A stretch of DNA of 64,000 nt, from positions 1-64,000 of the forward strand of contig NZ_JADIKC010000009.1 of NCBI RefSeq assembly GCF_016905005.1, written 5' to 3'. The stretch is from Dyella kyungheensis (GTDB lineage: Bacteria; Pseudomonadota; Gammaproteobacteria; Xanthomonadales; Rhodanobacteraceae). Positions within the stretch are counted from its first letter, which is position 1, and each line of letters begins with the position of its first letter. The position numbers were made by a program, and so were the translations under genes. A model generated the notes under the pieces. That model was not told where the DNA came from and made no database searches. It was given only the letters and a program-made list of their open reading frames with translations. Shown here piece after piece: positions 44,912 to 54,071 of this stretch.

Positions 44912-45003
44912 AGTCTGCGGTGGTGGTTTTACGCGCCGACATAAAAAAACTCCCCGCGTTCGCAGTGAGTTTGCGTTCAAGCCTCTTTCGCGATGAACCG
45001 CGA

Positions 45004-45084
45004 TCAGAACTCGCACCGCGCCGACACAGCAGGTTTCCGCAGTCGCCCGACTCCCCGGTGATCACATCGGTTGATGCGGGCGAG
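45004..45084 (-). pseudogene. decayed duplicate of the 3' end of the porin gene
   Basis: From the stop codon at 45004 the sequence follows the last about 30 codons of the FadL-type gene (45289 onward), with many substitutions and a deletion of about 17 nt. The decayed terminator (44942-44975) and the palindrome at 44830 sit in front of it in the same order as around the true gene end. Confidence 0.8.
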
Positions 45085-45114
45085 CTGAAACCTTCGATTT
45101 AAGAGAAAACCCCT

Positions 45115-45196
45115 GTGGGAGCGCACCCTGTGCGCGACGGCCGCACTGTGCGTCAACGCCGCAACGTGGCCTGTCGCGCACAGGGTGCGCTCCCAC
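45115..45196. repeat. long palindromic repeat, copy 2
   Basis: Left arm 45115-45138 and right arm 45173-45196 are perfect 24-nt inverted copies (starting GTGGGAGCGCACC) around a 34-nt centre. It is a near copy of 44830-44911, as part of the duplicated segment, and sits 3' of the porin gene's terminator. Confidence 0.9.
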
Positions 45197-45225
45197 AGTC
45201 TGCGGTGATGGTTTTACGCACCGAC

Positions 45226-45260
45226 ATAAAAAAACTCCCCGCTTTCGCGGGGAGTTTTCG
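45226..45260 (-). terminator. Rho-independent terminator of the porin gene
   Basis: AAAACTCCCCGC and GCGGGGAGTTTT form a 12-bp stem around TTTC; on the minus strand a T-run (the AAAAAAA at 45228-45234) follows. It lies 29 nt beyond the porin stop. A decayed version lies at 44942-44975. Confidence 0.9.
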
Positions 45261-45288
45261 TTCAAGTCTCTTTCGCGATAAACCGCGA

Positions 45289-46728
45289 TCAGAACTTGTA
45301 CTGTGCCGACAGGCTCAGCAGGTTGCCGTAGTCGTCCGACTCGCCGGTGATCACGTCGCCGGTGGAGCTGGTCGCGTTGATGCGGGCGCTGTTGACGAAG
45401 ATGTGCGCGTACGAGGCGTTGATCACGAAATGCTCGCTGGCCTTGTAGCCGACACCGAAGGACACCAGCTGGCGGGTGCCATCGGGCACGCGCGGGTCGC
45501 GGGTAGCGGTGATGGTCGGCGTGGTGTCGAGGGCGAGACCGCCGCGCAGGGTGAACTTGTCGTTGAGGTAGTACTCGCCGCCGATGGAGACGTACCAACT
45601 GTTGCGCCAGTTGAACGGCTCGGTGGTGGTCGGCTGCGCCGGGTTGGAGTAGTACACGTTCAAGTTCTTGAACACGTCCCACTTGGTCCAGGCCACGTCG
45701 GCGCCCAGGCCGAACTTCTCTTCCTGGTGCCAGTAGCTGGCGGTGGCCACGGCGGGCGTGGTGAACGGCGCGGTGCCGTCGGTGTGGGTGAACGGCACGC
45801 CGCCCGCACCGGCCAGCAGCGCGGCCACGGTCGGGTTGCTCAGCACAGCCTGCACGTTGGAGGGAACGGTGAAGTTGGCCGTGCCTTCCAGCGTATGCGC
45901 GATCTTGGAGCGGTAGTTCAGCGCGAACTTGTCGTTCGGCGTGATCTTCCACAGCATGCCGACCTGCCAACCGTAGGCCCAGTCGTCACCCTTGATGCGA
46001 GCGACGCCGTCCGAACCCGGCGGCACGATGGTGCCCACCTGCTGAGCCAGCGCCTGGCCAACCGGCACCGGAATGGCGCCGGCCTGCACAGCCTGATTCA
46101 CCAGGCCCAGGCCAACGGCGTTGTAGTTGATGGCGGAGGTCAGCTCGGCCGAGGTCTTCTGCGCGATACCGCTCACGCCCAGCGCGAAGGTATCGGTGAC
46201 GTCGTAGGACAGCGACAGCGTGCCATCGAGCGAGGTGAACTTGGACTTGATGGCGTTGTAACGGCCCATCCAGTTGTTGTTGTATTCGGTCTGGAAGCCG
46301 AACGGCACGGTGAAGCCCGCGCCCACGTGCCACTTCTCACCCAGCTGGGTGGCGAAGAAGAACGCCGGAACCGGCATGGTGGTGCCGGCATCGCCGCCGT
46401 TGCCGCCACTGATCGGGCGACCGGCAAAGTCGTGCGCGGAACCACTGAAGGTGGTGCCGAAATTGATGGCGGTGACGTCGGCCTGGAAGTAGGTGCCCTT
46501 CAGGTCGCTCATGGCGGCCGGGTTGTTGGCCACCACCGAGACGTCGCCACCGGCAGTGGCGGAACCGGCATAGGCGCGGCCCATCGCGGCGGCGCTGTCT
46601 TCATGCAGCTGGAACGCACTCGCATGGGCGCGCTGCGGTGCAGCAAGCGTCCCAAGGATCGCCAGGCTCAGCGCCGCAAGCGTGAGCGGACGACCCGCGC
46701 GTGAAAATTGACGGTATGACATCTGCAT
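45289..46728 (-). CDS. FadL/TodX-type outer-membrane porin
   Basis: A 479-aa beta-barrel for hydrophobic compounds. Start ATG 46728 has AGGAG 8 nt upstream; the TTG two codons before is less likely. After the signal peptide (ends near HASA) the family's N-terminus SAFQLHEDSAAAMGRAYAG is clear, then ANNPAAMSDLKGTYFQADVT and the barrel ending LSLSAQYKF. FadL proteins take up long-chain fatty acids or aromatic hydrocarbons by diffusion. It is followed by a strong terminator and stands divergent from the YcgL gene. Its last codons occur again as a decayed copy at 45004. Confidence 0.92.
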   Translation of the reverse strand: MQMSYRQFSRAGRPLTLAALSLAILGTLAAPQRAHASAFQLHEDSAAAMGRAYAGSATAGGDVSVVANNPAAMSDLKGTYFQADVTAINFGTTFSGSAHDFAGRPISGGNGGDAGTTMPVPAFFFATQLGEKWHVGAGFTVPFGFQTEYNNNWMGRYNAIKSKFTSLDGTLSLSYDVTDTFALGVSGIAQKTSAELTSAINYNAVGLGLVNQAVQAGAIPVPVGQALAQQVGTIVPPGSDGVARIKGDDWAYGWQVGMLWKITPNDKFALNYRSKIAHTLEGTANFTVPSNVQAVLSNPTVAALLAGAGGVPFTHTDGTAPFTTPAVATASYWHQEEKFGLGADVAWTKWDVFKNLNVYYSNPAQPTTTEPFNWRNSWYVSIGGEYYLNDKFTLRGGLALDTTPTITATRDPRVPDGTRQLVSFGVGYKASEHFVINASYAHIFVNSARINATSSTGDVITGESDDYGNLLSLSAQYKF

Positions 46729-47049
46729 CAGCAATGCTCCTGCTTATCGTTGATCCGGCTCGGGTAGTAGCGGGGGCTTGACGTCCGCGCTTGCTTTTCA
46801 TACGCGCGTTTGACACCCCTGGCCGGCACTGTGCCCACACAACGCAAGCTTTACAAGTGCGGTTGCAGCAAAGTTCCCCGAGGATTGCCCGTTCATCCGC
46901 TCCGTTCGTCGCCGATAGGCGAAGATAGGGGGTGTAACGCGTCTGGCACAGGGGACTACGCGGAAAATCGCGGTCAGCTCTCAAGCGGTGCTAATCTCTT
47001 AGACCGCGCCTGCGGGTGCGCCCTTCCCAGATAGCCGACGGGTGCCGCC
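46729..47049. other. 321-nt divergent intergenic region
   Basis: It separates the porin (minus) and the YcgL gene (plus). No coding frame of protein-like composition is seen, and no clear operator. The porin's ribosome site AGGAG lies at its left edge. Confidence 0.4.
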
Positions 47050-47346
47050 ATGCACTGTTTTGTCTACGCCAGCCAGCGCAAGCCCGATACCTATCTGTGG
47101 CTTCGTCGCCGCGACGATTTCGCGTGTATTCCCGAGCCGCTTACCCAGATGCTGGGCGACCTGCAGTTCGTGCTCGAGGTTGACCTGACCGGCGAGCGCA
47201 AACTGCCCTACGAAGATGCCACCCAGGTGCTCGCGCATCTGGATGAGCAGGGCTGGCACCTGCAATTGCCGCCGAAGGAAACCCTGGCTGCGGCCAATCA
47301 CCCCGCTTACAACAGCGCGCCGCTCGATCCGCATCGCGATCGCTGA
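47050..47346 (+). CDS. YcgL-family protein
   Basis: A 98-aa cytoplasmic protein of the YcgL (DUF709) family: MHCFVYASQRKPDTYLWLRR, LTQMLGDLQFVLEVDLTGER, DATQVLAHLDEQGWHLQLPP. The small alpha/beta fold with a helix-rich core is conserved in gammaproteobacteria; function unknown. The ribosome site is weak. It is followed 72 nt later by the ankyrin gene in the same direction. Confidence 0.9.
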   Translation: MHCFVYASQRKPDTYLWLRRRDDFACIPEPLTQMLGDLQFVLEVDLTGERKLPYEDATQVLAHLDEQGWHLQLPPKETLAAANHPAYNSAPLDPHRDR

Positions 47347-47418
47347 CGCCGACCAAGCCGAAGCCTGTTAACACGGGATTACCTTCTGGCTTTGTAACGA
47401 TTCCTATACTCCGCGCTT

Positions 47419-50400
47419 ATGGCCTACTCAAAAACGCGTCGCCCGCCTCCGTTTCTGCAAGCCCTCGCCTGGTTCGTTCCGGGTTTGGTTGCCGCCGCGA
47501 TAGCCGCCTTCGGCGCTCATCCACTCGCATTGATCCCGCTGCTGGTCGCCAATGCGTTGACCATGGCGGCGGTATGCCACGCGATCGGTTTCGATCCGGA
47601 GCCGCGTTTCGGCCGCACCGTGCTGCGCCGTGGCGCGGCCTACCTGGTGATGTTCACCGGCTATGTGGTGCTGGTGTTCCTGCTGGTGGCGTGGCCGATG
47701 CTCAAGCTCAACCAGTCGCCCAGCCTGGGCGCGGCGTTGATGCTGGCCGGCGCGCTGGTGGTTGCGTTGGCGGCGTTGTGGCGCATGTGGCCGGCATTCG
47801 GCCTCGTCTATGTGTGGGACGACGCCTATCCGGCGCAGAGTGATGGCTCGTGGATTTTCACCGCCACCGCGCGCAGCCTCGCCTTCGGCCGCCATTTGTC
47901 GCGCGAAGAACGCTTCTTCACTCACTTCCTGCCGTCGGCGCTGTCGCTGCTGGCGCTGGCCTTCATCGCCATTGCGCTCACCGGCCTCTACGGCGTGCTT
48001 CCGTCGGAACTGCGCACGGCGGCGTTGGTGCTCTATGGCGTCGTGCTGATGCCTTTGGGCTGCCTGATCATCGCCAACCGCACGTTGCGCGCCCTGCTGT
48101 GCGAAGGCCGTCGCCCGCTGCGCCAGCCCGCATCCGGCGTGATGGACGCCCCCGTTGCCGCACCGATTCCCAAGCCTGCGCCCAAGCTCACCGAGCAGGA
48201 GCGCACGGCGGGGACGCCGGAGCAGGCGCACGGTTTGCTGGTGGCCACGCGCGATGGCGACATCGACCGCGCACTGGCGCTGGTGGAAGCCGGTGCCGAT
48301 CCGAATACCGCGCCCGAACCGGGTGATCGTGACCAGCGCCCCGTGCTGATGCTCGCCGCCCTGCTGCCGGACATGCGCCTGCTGCGCGCATTGATCGCCA
48401 AGGGTGCCGACGTCAATCGCGCCAGCGGCGGCCTCACGCCGCTGCTCGCGGCCACGCGCGACAGCTGGCATGGCCGCGCCGAAGCGGTGATGACCCTGCT
48501 CGCCAACGGCGCCAGCGCACTCGCCACCGATGCGGAAGGCAACACGCCGCTGCACGGCGCCGTGCTCAGCGGCGAGGCCATCGTGGCGGCGATGCTGCTC
48601 GATGCCGGCGCCGCCATCAACGCACTCAACAAGGCCGGACTCAGCCCGCTCGCCGTGGCCTGCCGCGCGGCCAACTGGCCGGTGGCGAAGTTCCTGCTCG
48701 AACACGGCGCCAAGCCCACGCCCGCCGATGGCGAGCCCGCGCTGGTGACGGCCGCTGGCATCCCCGACGACGACGTGGAAGGCGTGAAGCTGCTGCTCAA
48801 GCATCGCGCTGCCATCAATGCGGTGGATGCGCGCCATCGCAGCGCATTGATGGCTGCCTCCGCCGAAGGCCACGAACAGATCGCCCGCGCCCTGCGTGCA
48901 GCGGGTGCGGATGTGAACCTCACCGATCGCCACGGCAGCACGGCGCTGATGGAAGCGGCGCGAGCCGGCGCCGTGGGCATCGTGAAGCTGCTGACCGAAG
49001 CACAGCCGGATGCACGCCTGCGCGACAGTCATGGCCGCGACGCACTCACGCTGGCCTGCCAGTCGCCGCAGGCGCACGCCGAAGTGGTGCGTGCCTTGCT
49101 CGCCCTCGGCGCCGAACCGAAGACCGCCGGCAGCAATGGCCGCAGCGCGCTCGACTACGCCGCAGCGGCGGGTCGCTGGGACCTGGTCGCCCTGCTCGAT
49201 CCGGAAACGCCGCTGCCCGCCAACCTCAGCATCGACGCCCTGCCCGATGGCGCGGACACGCCCGCGCATCTGCTCGATGCGCTGCGCTTCGGCCACTGGG
49301 CCGTGGTATCCACGTTCACCCAGCGCGTGCGCGAGTGGCCGTCGTCGCAACTCGCACAGCTGTATCTGGACCTGGCCGGCCCCGGCCAGGGTGCCGCGCG
49401 TCGCTGGCTGCTCGATCACGCACTCGATCCCGAAGCGCGCCTGCAACCGCAACTGGTCGACGATGCGGAAACCGTGGAAGGCATCGAATCCTCGCTGCCG
49501 CCGCTGGGCCGCCGCCTGTTCGATGCGTTGCTGCCGCTGTTGCCCGCGGCCACCGAAGCGGTGGAAGACCTGCTCGATGCCGGCGCCACGCCAGCCGGTG
49601 CCGGTTTGCTGGCGCAAGCGCTGCTACGCCTGGAAGACGGCGTGCAAGGCGCGGCGTTGCCGCTGGCGATGCTCGAGCGCGGCGCCGATCCGTTCGGTGC
49701 CGATGCGCGCGAACGCACGCCGGTGCATCTGGCTGCCACCTACGGTCACCATGCCTTGCTGCAGACGCTGCTGCAGCGGGGTTGCGATCCCAACACGCGC
49801 GACCTCAGCGGCCGCACGCCGCTGTTCGCCGCGCTGGAACATGGCGAACGCGCGTTGCCGCTGGTGCGCTCGCTGGTGGCCCACGGTGCCGATCCCGAAG
49901 CGATCGATGCGAACGGCGAAACACCGCTCGGCCTCTCGCTGGAACACGAAGCGATCGAGCGCTGGATGAACTGGGGCGAGTGGACGCGTCCCGCGCGCCC
50001 GCTGCGCGCCGACGACCTGCCCGCCGCCGCCAAGGCCGGCGCACTCACGGCCGTCGATCGCCTGCTGGACCTGGGTTTCGCCGTCGACACGCGCGATCAC
50101 CAGGGCGCCACCGCGTTGCTGCACGCCTGCGGCGCCGGCCAGCGCGACGTGGCCGCGTTGCTGCTCGACAAGGGCGCCGACGCCACGCTCGCCGCCACCA
50201 ACGGCATGACGCCGCTTGCCGCAGCGGTGAGCGCACGCCGCGAAACGCTGGTGGCGCTGCTGCTGCAGAATGGCATCGCCGTCGATCAGCGCCTGCCCGG
50301 CGAAGCGACCGCGTTGATGATCGCGGCGGCGATGGGCTATCCCGAGATTGCCGAGCAGTTGCTCGATGGCGGCGCTGACGTGAACGCGGTGGACGCTCGC

Positions 50401-50886
50401 GGCCACGGCGCGCTGCATGCCGCCGCGCAATACGGTTTCGAGCACAACGACAGCCTGCGCGCACGCCGCCTGTTCGACACCTTGCTCAAGCGCGGCGCCG
50501 ACGTCGGCATGGCCGACAAGGAAGGCAAGACGCCGCTGCTGCTGTTGCTGGGTGCGCATATGCGTCCAGGCAGCGAATGCGATCCCACCCATATCGGTGC
50601 ACTGGTGCCCGTGCTGCTCGAAGCCGGCGCCGTGCTCGAACATGCCGACCAACGCGGCGTCACCGCGCTGCACTCCTGCGCGATGCACGCACTGCTCGCA
50701 CCGGCGCGCGTACTGCTGGCCCGCGGCGCGGATCGCCAGGCCGCCGATGCGTTCGGCCGCACGCCAGCCGACGTGGCGCGCGCCATCGGCTATATCGACA
50801 TCGCTCACGAACTGGCGGCGCGCAGCGGCTCGGCCATTCCCAGCGTGCGGCAGATGTTGAGGCAGCCGGCCCAGCCAGCCGACTGA
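47419..50886 (+). CDS. membrane-anchored ankyrin-repeat protein, 1155 aa
   Basis: Residues 1-230 hold about five or six membrane helices (ALAWFVPGLVAAAIAAF, AYLVMFTGYVVLVFLLVAWP, LIIANRTL). After a Pro/Ala linker (about 232-260) some 20 ankyrin repeats extend to the end, with typical turns GADPNTAPE, GADVNRASGGLTPLLAATRD, GADVNLTDRHGSTALMEAAR and GADVNAVDARGHGALHAAAQ. Ankyrin arrays bind proteins; here they would face the cytoplasm if helices are even in number. A TATACT -10 box lies 8 nt before the ATG and no ribosome site is present, so translation may start on a leaderless RNA. The last 82 nt overlap the convergent glycosyltransferase. Confidence 0.88.
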   Translation: MAYSKTRRPPPFLQALAWFVPGLVAAAIAAFGAHPLALIPLLVANALTMAAVCHAIGFDPEPRFGRTVLRRGAAYLVMFTGYVVLVFLLVAWPMLKLNQSPSLGAALMLAGALVVALAALWRMWPAFGLVYVWDDAYPAQSDGSWIFTATARSLAFGRHLSREERFFTHFLPSALSLLALAFIAIALTGLYGVLPSELRTAALVLYGVVLMPLGCLIIANRTLRALLCEGRRPLRQPASGVMDAPVAAPIPKPAPKLTEQERTAGTPEQAHGLLVATRDGDIDRALALVEAGADPNTAPEPGDRDQRPVLMLAALLPDMRLLRALIAKGADVNRASGGLTPLLAATRDSWHGRAEAVMTLLANGASALATDAEGNTPLHGAVLSGEAIVAAMLLDAGAAINALNKAGLSPLAVACRAANWPVAKFLLEHGAKPTPADGEPALVTAAGIPDDDVEGVKLLLKHRAAINAVDARHRSALMAASAEGHEQIARALRAAGADVNLTDRHGSTALMEAARAGAVGIVKLLTEAQPDARLRDSHGRDALTLACQSPQAHAEVVRALLALGAEPKTAGSNGRSALDYAAAAGRWDLVALLDPETPLPANLSIDALPDGADTPAHLLDALRFGHWAVVSTFTQRVREWPSSQLAQLYLDLAGPGQGAARRWLLDHALDPEARLQPQLVDDAETVEGIESSLPPLGRRLFDALLPLLPAATEAVEDLLDAGATPAGAGLLAQALLRLEDGVQGAALPLAMLERGADPFGADARERTPVHLAATYGHHALLQTLLQRGCDPNTRDLSGRTPLFAALEHGERALPLVRSLVAHGADPEAIDANGETPLGLSLEHEAIERWMNWGEWTRPARPLRADDLPAAAKAGALTAVDRLLDLGFAVDTRDHQGATALLHACGAGQRDVAALLLDKGADATLAATNGMTPLAAAVSARRETLVALLLQNGIAVDQRLPGEATALMIAAAMGYPEIAEQLLDGGADVNAVDARGHGALHAAAQYGFEHNDSLRARRLFDTLLKRGADVGMADKEGKTPLLLLLGAHMRPGSECDPTHIGALVPVLLEAGAVLEHADQRGVTALHSCAMHALLAPARVLLARGADRQAADAFGRTPADVARAIGYIDIAHELAARSGSAIPSVRQMLRQPAQPAD

Positions 50887-51974
50887 AGCGCCTGTTCGAC
50901 CAGGCGACGAGCCATCGCCTCGGGGCGTGGCGGCAACTGCCGCCACGCGTTCACTACTTCATCCAGTCCGATGCGATCCACACTGGGCACGTCCGGCAAT
51001 CCGCCGATGGCGTGCACGGCGCTGCCACTGGCGCTGCGCGGCGTCCACATGGATGGCCAGCGGTTGCCGAACAGCACCACCAGCGGACAACCCACGGCGG
51101 CCGCCAGATGAGCGGGACCCGTATCCACCGACACCATGCTGTGCGCGATATGCAACAGCGCGCGCAAATGACCCAGCGGCAGCCCGTCGTGCGGCACGAT
51201 TACCTGCGCATGCGCCGCCGCGTCGCCGATCGTAGCGAGATAGGCCGCCTCGCTCGCCGAACCACACAGAAGCACGCGCGCCTGCGGCATCGCCGCGACG
51301 ATGGCGCGGCACAACGCCGCCCATCGTTCCACCGGCCACGACTTGTCGTCATCCTCGCGCTTGCGTATGCCGTTCCAGCGCATGGTGCGCTTGTTCGCCG
51401 GCTGCAGCAGCACCAGCGGATGTCCATGCAGGTTGCGCCGCGCCAGCCACAACTGCGCTTCGCCCAACTCCACAGCGGTCGGCTCCAGCCGCGGCGCGCA
51501 AGGCAAGGCGTGCGATGAACTCAAGGCATCGCGAAAGGCCGATGGCGTTTCATCCGCAAAACGCATCAGCCAGTCGATCCAGTGCTCACCCTGGTGGAAC
51601 GGCGTGTCTTCGATGAAGACGCAGTGCTCGGGCGCAATGCCCGCCAGCGCCAGCATGGGTCTTATCTTGGTGCGCGTGCGTACATCCGGCTCGCAGATGT
51701 AGAAGGGTGCTGCACGCAATTCGCGCAATGCGAACGCCGTGCGCAAGCGCTGTGGATTGAGCCAGAGCGTACCGTACTGGCTGTCGACCTGCCGCACTTC
51801 GGCCACGTCTTCGTGGCCTTCGTACAACACGCGCGAGCAGTCGCCCAGCGAGACGAGCCGGCACGCACCACCGTAACGGTGATGCAGCTTATGCAGCAGC
51901 GGCTGCAGCAGAATGGTGTCGCCCAACCGTCCGAATCGAATGACGACAGGATGAAGTGGCGCGCGCTGGCCCAT
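50805..51974 (-). CDS. glycosyltransferase family 9 (heptosyltransferase-like)
   Basis: A 389-aa GT-B enzyme of CAZy family 9. N-terminal RFGRLGDTILLQPLLHKL is typical of ADP-heptose:LPS heptosyltransferases, and the C-terminal nucleotide-sugar motif SVDTGPAHLAAAVGCPLV is the family signature. The family builds lipopolysaccharide core. Other features: VLLQPANKRTMRW, RVLLCGSASEAAYL. No other LPS genes are near. Acceptor and donor unknown. Its 3' end lies antisense to the end of the ankyrin gene for 82 nt. Confidence 0.9.
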   Translation of the reverse strand: MGQRAPLHPVVIRFGRLGDTILLQPLLHKLHHRYGGACRLVSLGDCSRVLYEGHEDVAEVRQVDSQYGTLWLNPQRLRTAFALRELRAAPFYICEPDVRTRTKIRPMLALAGIAPEHCVFIEDTPFHQGEHWIDWLMRFADETPSAFRDALSSSHALPCAPRLEPTAVELGEAQLWLARRNLHGHPLVLLQPANKRTMRWNGIRKREDDDKSWPVERWAALCRAIVAAMPQARVLLCGSASEAAYLATIGDAAAHAQVIVPHDGLPLGHLRALLHIAHSMVSVDTGPAHLAAAVGCPLVVLFGNRWPSMWTPRSASGSAVHAIGGLPDVPSVDRIGLDEVVNAWRQLPPRPEAMARRLVEQALQSAGWAGCLNICRTLGMAEPLRAASS

Positions 51975-52151
51975 GGGGATTCAGATAGACGTCGGGCAGG
52001 CCCGATCCCTCAGGCGACCCGCCCCGCGACGGCACGGCCTTCAGGCGCGCCTATCTTTCCCGATGCGCGGCGAAATGAGTTGCGGATTGGACGCAAGATC
52101 GCATGCCGTCCTATTCAACGACGGTACGCAGGAAATCCCGTGAGACCAACG

Positions 52152-53996
52152 TCAACGTGTCACATCTTCGTCATCTGCCGAGGCGTCGCTCGGCTTCTCC
52201 AACGCGCGCTTGACCTCGGGCGATGAGTCCGCCTGGAACAATTGCTCCAGGTCGATAAGTGCCTCGCGCGTGGTCTGCACGATGCGCGCATCGTCGTCGT
52301 ACACCAGGTACTGGCGCTTGAGCAGTTCCTGATCCTGCCGGCGAAAACGTTCGACGTGATCGGCCGCCGTCTCGGGCGACATGCCGAGCGCTTCCAGTGT
52401 CTGACGGGTCATCTTCAGGCTGGAATAAAGCGTTTCGCGCACCGGCAATTCCACGCCCAGGTCCATCAGGCGCCACGCGTGCTGGCGGTTGCGCGCACGC
52501 GCGATGATCTTCAGCGACGGATACATGCGGCGCACCACGCGCGCGGTGCGCAGGCTCGCCTCGGGATCGTCCACGGCCAGCACGAACACGCTGGCCTGGT
52601 CCGCCTGCGCCGCACGCAGCAGCTCGGGGCGTGCCGGATCGCCGTAGAAGATGTCGGTCCAGTTGCCGAAGCGCTGCACCAGGTCGATCTGTTCCACCGA
52701 ATGATCTAGCGCCACGAACGGAATGCCCTGGGCGCGCAGCATGCGCGCCACGATCTGGCCCATGCGTCCGTAGCCGGCGATGATCACGCGCGGCTTGTCC
52801 GCCACGATGGTGTCGAACTCGCGCTCTTTCTTGGTCTGCGATTGGTGCAGCACGCGGCCCAGCAGCGCCACCATCAACGGCGTCAGCGCCATCGACAGCG
52901 TGATCGCCAGCACCTGCAGGCTGTGCTGCTCGGTGGTGATCAGGTTCTGTTCGCCGGCCAGCTTGAGCACCACGAAGGCAAATTCGCCGCCGCACGCCAG
53001 CAACACCGCCAGACGCAGCGAATCGCGGCTATTCAGGCCGCCCACGATGCGCCCCAGCGGCCACAACAAGGCGCCCTTGATCAGCAGCAGGAACAACACC
53101 AGCATCGCCACGCGCATCGGCTGCTGGATCAGCAGCGACAGATCCATGGTCATGCCGACGCTGATGAAGAACAAACCGAGCAGCAGGCCCTTGAACGGTT
53201 CGAGATGCGATTCCAGCTCGTGCCGGTATTCGGAATCGGCCAGCAGCACGCCGGCAAGAAAGGCGCCCAGCGTGGCGGACACACCTACCACCTCCATCAA
53301 CCAGGCCGTGCCCATCACCACCAGCAGTGCCGTGGCGGTGGACACTTCCACACTGTCGGCCTTGGCCACGAAGCGGAAGATCGGACGCAACAGATAGCGG
53401 CCGCCCACCATCACCGCGACGATGGCGGCCACCGTGCGCAGCACCGCAAAAGCGTCGAAACCGTGCTTGCTCGATGCGCTGGCCAGCAACGGCACCGCGG
53501 CGATCAGCGGGATGGCGGCCAGGTCCTGGAACAGCAGCACGGCGAACGCCTGGCGTCCGTACAAGCTGCCCGCTTCCTTGCGCTCGGCCAGGATCTGCAA
53601 GCCGAACGCGGTGGAGGACAACGCCAGGCTGCCGCCCACGATGGTGGCCGCGTTCACCGTGAGTCCGAACAGATAGTAGGCCGCCGCACCGATCACCAGG
53701 CTGGTGGCCATCACCTGCAGCAAGCCGGTGCCGAACACCTGGCGGCGCATCACCCACAGGCGTTGCGGCGAGAGTTCCAGGCCGATCACGAACAGCATCA
53801 GCACCACGCCGAATTCGGAGATGGTCGACACGCCCGAGGGATCGGCGATCAGGCGCAGTTCCTGCGGACCGATGACGATGCCCGCCAGCAGATAGCCCAG
53901 CACGGAACCCAGCCGGAAGCGCTTGGTCAGCGGCACTGCGATGACGGTCGCCAACAGGAAAACCAGCGCCGTCTGCAGGAAATGGTGGCTATCCAC
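52152..53996 (-). CDS. KefB/KefC-type monovalent cation:proton antiporter (CPA2)
   Basis: A 614-aa inner-membrane protein: twelve-helix Na/H exchanger domain (about 1-390; FGVVLMLFVIGLELSPQRLW, GGSLALSSTAFGLQILAERK, FQDLAAIPLI) followed by a cytoplasmic TrkA-N Rossmann domain (VIIAGYGRMGQIVARMLRAQ, about 400-520) that binds NAD or glutathione adducts in KefB/C. It releases K+ in exchange for protons on electrophile stress. Start GTG 53996 has GGAG at 8 nt; GTG 54002 is nearer and less likely. A KefF/KefG partner is not seen nearby. Confidence 0.9.
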   Translation of the reverse strand: MDSHHFLQTALVFLLATVIAVPLTKRFRLGSVLGYLLAGIVIGPQELRLIADPSGVSTISEFGVVLMLFVIGLELSPQRLWVMRRQVFGTGLLQVMATSLVIGAAAYYLFGLTVNAATIVGGSLALSSTAFGLQILAERKEAGSLYGRQAFAVLLFQDLAAIPLIAAVPLLASASSKHGFDAFAVLRTVAAIVAVMVGGRYLLRPIFRFVAKADSVEVSTATALLVVMGTAWLMEVVGVSATLGAFLAGVLLADSEYRHELESHLEPFKGLLLGLFFISVGMTMDLSLLIQQPMRVAMLVLFLLLIKGALLWPLGRIVGGLNSRDSLRLAVLLACGGEFAFVVLKLAGEQNLITTEQHSLQVLAITLSMALTPLMVALLGRVLHQSQTKKEREFDTIVADKPRVIIAGYGRMGQIVARMLRAQGIPFVALDHSVEQIDLVQRFGNWTDIFYGDPARPELLRAAQADQASVFVLAVDDPEASLRTARVVRRMYPSLKIIARARNRQHAWRLMDLGVELPVRETLYSSLKMTRQTLEALGMSPETAADHVERFRRQDQELLKRQYLVYDDDARIVQTTREALIDLEQLFQADSSPEVKRALEKPSDASADDEDVTR

Positions 53997-54071
53997 GCGC
54001 ACACTCCATTCGGGGGATTCGCATTATTCCACGCTGATGCCGAGCGGAACCGACTCCGCCGCACGAACCGA

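Noticed and set aside
44942-44975. Terminator after the aldehyde dehydrogenase gene
   Set aside because: The stem is broken compared with its intact counterpart at 45226-45260; it is a decayed duplicate.
47428-49617. Long minus-strand frame opposite the ankyrin gene
   Set aside because: Gln/Arg/His-rich antisense frame; the plus-strand ankyrin repeats explain the region.
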